Assembly (NCBI GenBank): GCA_943789475.1
Contig: CALSUG010000002.1
Coordinates: forward strand, 62,001 to 126,000
Length of the DNA: 64,000 nucleotides
Direction: 5' to 3'
From: an uncultured Alphaproteobacteria bacterium
GTDB lineage: Bacteria; Pseudomonadota; Alphaproteobacteria; Micavibrionales; UBA1664
In this document: positions 61,980-64,000 of the stretch, piece after piece
How positions within the stretch are numbered: position 1 is the first letter of the stretch
Layout: each line of letters begins with the position of its first letter
Made by a program: the position numbers and the translations under genes
Notes under the pieces: generated by a model
Databases searched by the model: none
What the model saw: the letters and a program-made list of their open reading frames with translations, nothing else
What the model was told of the DNA's origin: nothing

Positions 61980-62847
61980 ATTTTTTATGTTCACGCCATA
62001 AAATAAAAAGATTGCTGAAAACAATAACCCCTGCACCAACCCATATGTCAGTTGAGGCAACATGATTCCAAATGATGTAATCAAAAAAGGCACTCCATAA
62101 CAACATTGTATATGCAATAGGTGTAATAACACTTGCAGGCGCATGTCGATAAGATTCTGTTTTAAGTAATAACGACAATGTTCCAATAAATCCTAATAGC
62201 AATAGGAACCACCATGAAATTTGATCTGATATTATTTTTTCAGAAAACGGCAAATAGGCGCTCGTTATAACAAGCCCAATAAGCATAAAATAGAACACTG
62301 TCGTCATTGCATGTTCCGTTTTACCAAGTTGTCTCAACATAATAAGAACAAGGCCATTACAGAGAGCAAATCCTAAACCTACCGTGTATCCATAAAATGA
62401 GATATTTGATTGATCAAACCCAATAATAAAGATTATTCCAAATAAACCTATAAGTGTTGCTAAGCATCTATAGATGCCCACTTTTTCATTTAACAATGGA
62501 TAAGATAAAATAATAACAAACAATGGAGACGTAAAACCAATAATGGTTCCTTCTGTTACAGGCATAAGGCTGAACATCCAGATACCAAGAATAAAACCAA
62601 TTGTACCGACAATACTACGCATGATATGCGCACGTAGGCGATTTGTTTTCATTAAGTAGGTTTTTTTTGTGATTAGAAATCCTACAAATAAAATAAAAAA
62701 CGCAAATAAATTTCGCCAAAATGCAACAACTACTGGATCAAGATCCGCAGACATAATCTTGGTCAACACATTCATAGCACTCAAAAAAAGCGCTGACAAA
62801 ACCGCCGTAAAAATTCCAATTTTTAATCTTTGTTGGTGCACAGACAT
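61951..62847 (-). CDS. EamA/DMT-family transporter
   Basis: The 298-residue protein has ten membrane segments in two EamA repeats (about residues 10-145 and 150-285), as in RhaT/YdcZ-type exporters of amino acids or metabolites. The substrate is unknown. It lies 9 bases downstream of miaA on the same strand. Confidence 0.9.
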   Translation of the reverse strand: MSVHQQRLKIGIFTAVLSALFLSAMNVLTKIMSADLDPVVVAFWRNLFAFFILFVGFLITKKTYLMKTNRLRAHIMRSIVGTIGFILGIWMFSLMPVTEGTIIGFTSPLFVIILSYPLLNEKVGIYRCLATLIGLFGIIFIIGFDQSNISFYGYTVGLGFALCNGLVLIMLRQLGKTEHAMTTVFYFMLIGLVITSAYLPFSEKIISDQISWWFLLLLGFIGTLSLLLKTESYRHAPASVITPIAYTMLLWSAFFDYIIWNHVASTDIWVGAGVIVFSNLFILWREHKKSKKDKILQA

Positions 62848-62856
62848 GAAAACACT

Positions 62857-63753
62857 CTATGGCGTTTCAATAATTTTATCTATATTCAATTGGTTGCGGA
62901 GCCATGTCATTTGGCGTTTCGCATATTGGCGTGTTTCTGTTTGTGTTTGTTCAATTGCCTTATCCAATGTCCATTCACCATTCAAATAATGCCGAAATGG
63001 ACGAAACCCATGTGCCTTAACAACCAAGGCATCATTTGGAACATCACCCGATTGTATCAAATCATCCAGCGCGCGAACCTCATCCAAAATGCCTAAATCC
63101 ATCATAATGTCCAAACGCGTATTAATTTTTTCAATCAATTTTTCACGATTGGGAAATAATGCCGTGACATTAAATTCATATCCATCTGGTGCACCTGTTA
63201 AAGCTTCCTTTTGCCAATCGACAATCGAACGACCTGTATGATGAAATACCTCCCACGCGCGAACATTACGTTGCGTATTCATCGGATCTATTTTTCCATC
63301 GACCATTGGATCATCTGATTTTAGTCGTTCGTGAAATGCGGGGTTACCTAATTCGGTCTGTAATGCGATCCCTTTATCCCTTACATCATTTGGAATTTCA
63401 GGAACTGGCGAAAAACCTTCCATCAATGCTTTCAGGTAAAATCCCGTTCCACCACAAATAATCGGCGTCTGATCATTGGCAAAACATTGTTCAACCTCAT
63501 TGATCGCGTCTTCGCGCCAATCGGCGGCCGAATAATGTCGAGATGGATGTAAATGGCCGTATAATCGATGGGGTGCCTGCGCCTGTTCATCTGCATCAGG
63601 TTGCGCCGTTAGAACATGTAACGCATCATAAGATTGCATAGCATCACAATTAATCACGACACCGTTTTGTCTTTGTGCCAGATCAAGCGCGTACGCCGAT
63701 TTCCCCGACGCCGTCGGTCCAATTATAACGTGAATTAAATTATTCTGCGTCAT
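62857..63753 (-). CDS. miaA: tRNA dimethylallyltransferase MiaA
   Basis: MiaA adds the dimethylallyl group to A37 of tRNAs that read U-starting codons. The 298-residue protein has the P-loop IIGPTASGKSA (residues 10-20), NCDAMQSY, HLYGHLHPS and the PIICGGTGFYLKAL motifs. The ATG at 63753 overlaps the end of the upstream protease gene by 14 bases. Confidence 0.95.
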   Translation of the reverse strand: MTQNNLIHVIIGPTASGKSAYALDLAQRQNGVVINCDAMQSYDALHVLTAQPDADEQAQAPHRLYGHLHPSRHYSAADWREDAINEVEQCFANDQTPIICGGTGFYLKALMEGFSPVPEIPNDVRDKGIALQTELGNPAFHERLKSDDPMVDGKIDPMNTQRNVRAWEVFHHTGRSIVDWQKEALTGAPDGYEFNVTALFPNREKLIEKINTRLDIMMDLGILDEVRALDDLIQSGDVPNDALVVKAHGFRPFRHYLNGEWTLDKAIEQTQTETRQYAKRQMTWLRNQLNIDKIIETP

Positions 63754-64000
63754 CCGGCTGTAATTTCACCGCAACAAATTGGATAGATCCCTGACGATTT
63801 AAAAGAAGTAGAACACTTTCGCGGCCTGTTTTTTGCGCACGTAAAATTTCATCTTGTGCTTGTTTCACTGCACGAACCGGTTTTTGATTAATATCTGTAA
63901 TCACATCGCCAACATCGATCCCTTTTTTACCAGCATCACTGTCTAAATCCGCATCAATAACCAACAATCCTTTTACATCATCATCAATATTATATATCTC
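63740..64000 (-). CDS. Do/DegP-type serine protease, C-terminal PDZ part (cut by window edge)
   Basis: The 86 visible residues, read from the right edge to the stop at 63740, match the second PDZ domain of HtrA/Do proteases: KGLLVIDADLDSDAGKKGID, then VGDVITDINQKPVRAV and LLLLNRQGSIQFVAVKL. The protease domain and start lie beyond the window. The 14-base overlap with miaA suggests co-transcription. Confidence 0.8.
   Translation of the reverse strand, partial: EIYNIDDDVKGLLVIDADLDSDAGKKGIDVGDVITDINQKPVRAVKQAQDEILRAQKTGRESVLLLLNRQGSIQFVAVKLQPDDAE

Overview
The window is a gene-dense, low-GC (about 38-40% by eye, not counted) chromosomal segment of an alphaproteobacterium. The class assignment rests on several independent marks: paired GAAC-N7-GAAC LexA operators in front of recA, a CckA-type hybrid kinase next to fliQ-fliR-flhB, a hemC-hemD-mitofilin (Mic60-like) cluster, a 1583-residue NAD-glutamate dehydrogenase, an IalB-like protein, a TIGR02300/FYDLN-type protein and a small (about 90 nt) SRP RNA. 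Flagellar export genes, heme and fatty-acid synthesis and a complete house-keeping set argue for a free-living cell rather than a reduced endosymbiont. A lineage near Micavibrio is a guess I cannot test here. I see no prophage, insertion sequence, tRNA, rRNA or CRISPR.

Layout. 1-1361 radA (cut by the left edge). 1454-2146 an orphan secreted protein. 2173-9182 (minus) rmuC, fliQ, fliR, flhB, cckA, then recA behind tandem SOS boxes. 9230-9895 a pilin-like orphan. 10114-13694 der and a UvrD/PcrA helicase, tail to tail. 13832-14275 a K+-channel-like protein. 14280-18458 (minus) dnaB, mltG, fabF, acpP. 18604-21014 an accessory patch (LysR regulator, small ORF, HAD phosphatase, YgjV-like membrane protein). 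21123-24972 (minus) fabG, a mitofilin-like protein with an added helix-turn-helix, hemD, hemC. 25069-29820 NAD-GDH. 29942-30232 a 35-residue small ORF with its own promoter, followed by the SRP RNA. 30307-32553 dnaX, ybaB and rpmG.

32641-39514 is the most accessory-looking stretch: an intergenic repeat, an IalB-like protein, a SPOUT methyltransferase, an orphan, the FYDLN protein, a thiolase, a broken SH3 gene next to an intact SH3 protein, a DUF4197 lipoprotein, slyX, a two-TM protein and a trypsin-like protease with a C-terminal SH3 domain read from a probably leaderless mRNA. 39511-48770 (minus) holds an L,D-transpeptidase, dnaN, two orphan proteins, an ABC-2 exporter, and ribosomal genes (rpsA; rpsF-rpsR-rplI with cmk downstream). 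48946-50468 appears to be one unknown gene split by a frameshift. 50470-55151 (minus) holds a PAS histidine kinase and an acc operon. 55226-59667 (minus) is an envelope copper/thiol-redox cluster. The end carries a BI-1 family protein, YceI, a 74-residue flagellar-rod-like mini protein, an EamA transporter, miaA and the tail of a Do-type protease.

The signals most worth following are: the 35-residue gene ahead of ffs; the roughly 88-bp repeat present in two inverted copies (9985-10073, 32652-32737); the frameshifted gene at 48946-50468; the HTH-mitofilin fusion; four perfect DnaA 9-mers, all in intergenic gaps; and the SH3 remnant beside its intact paralogue.
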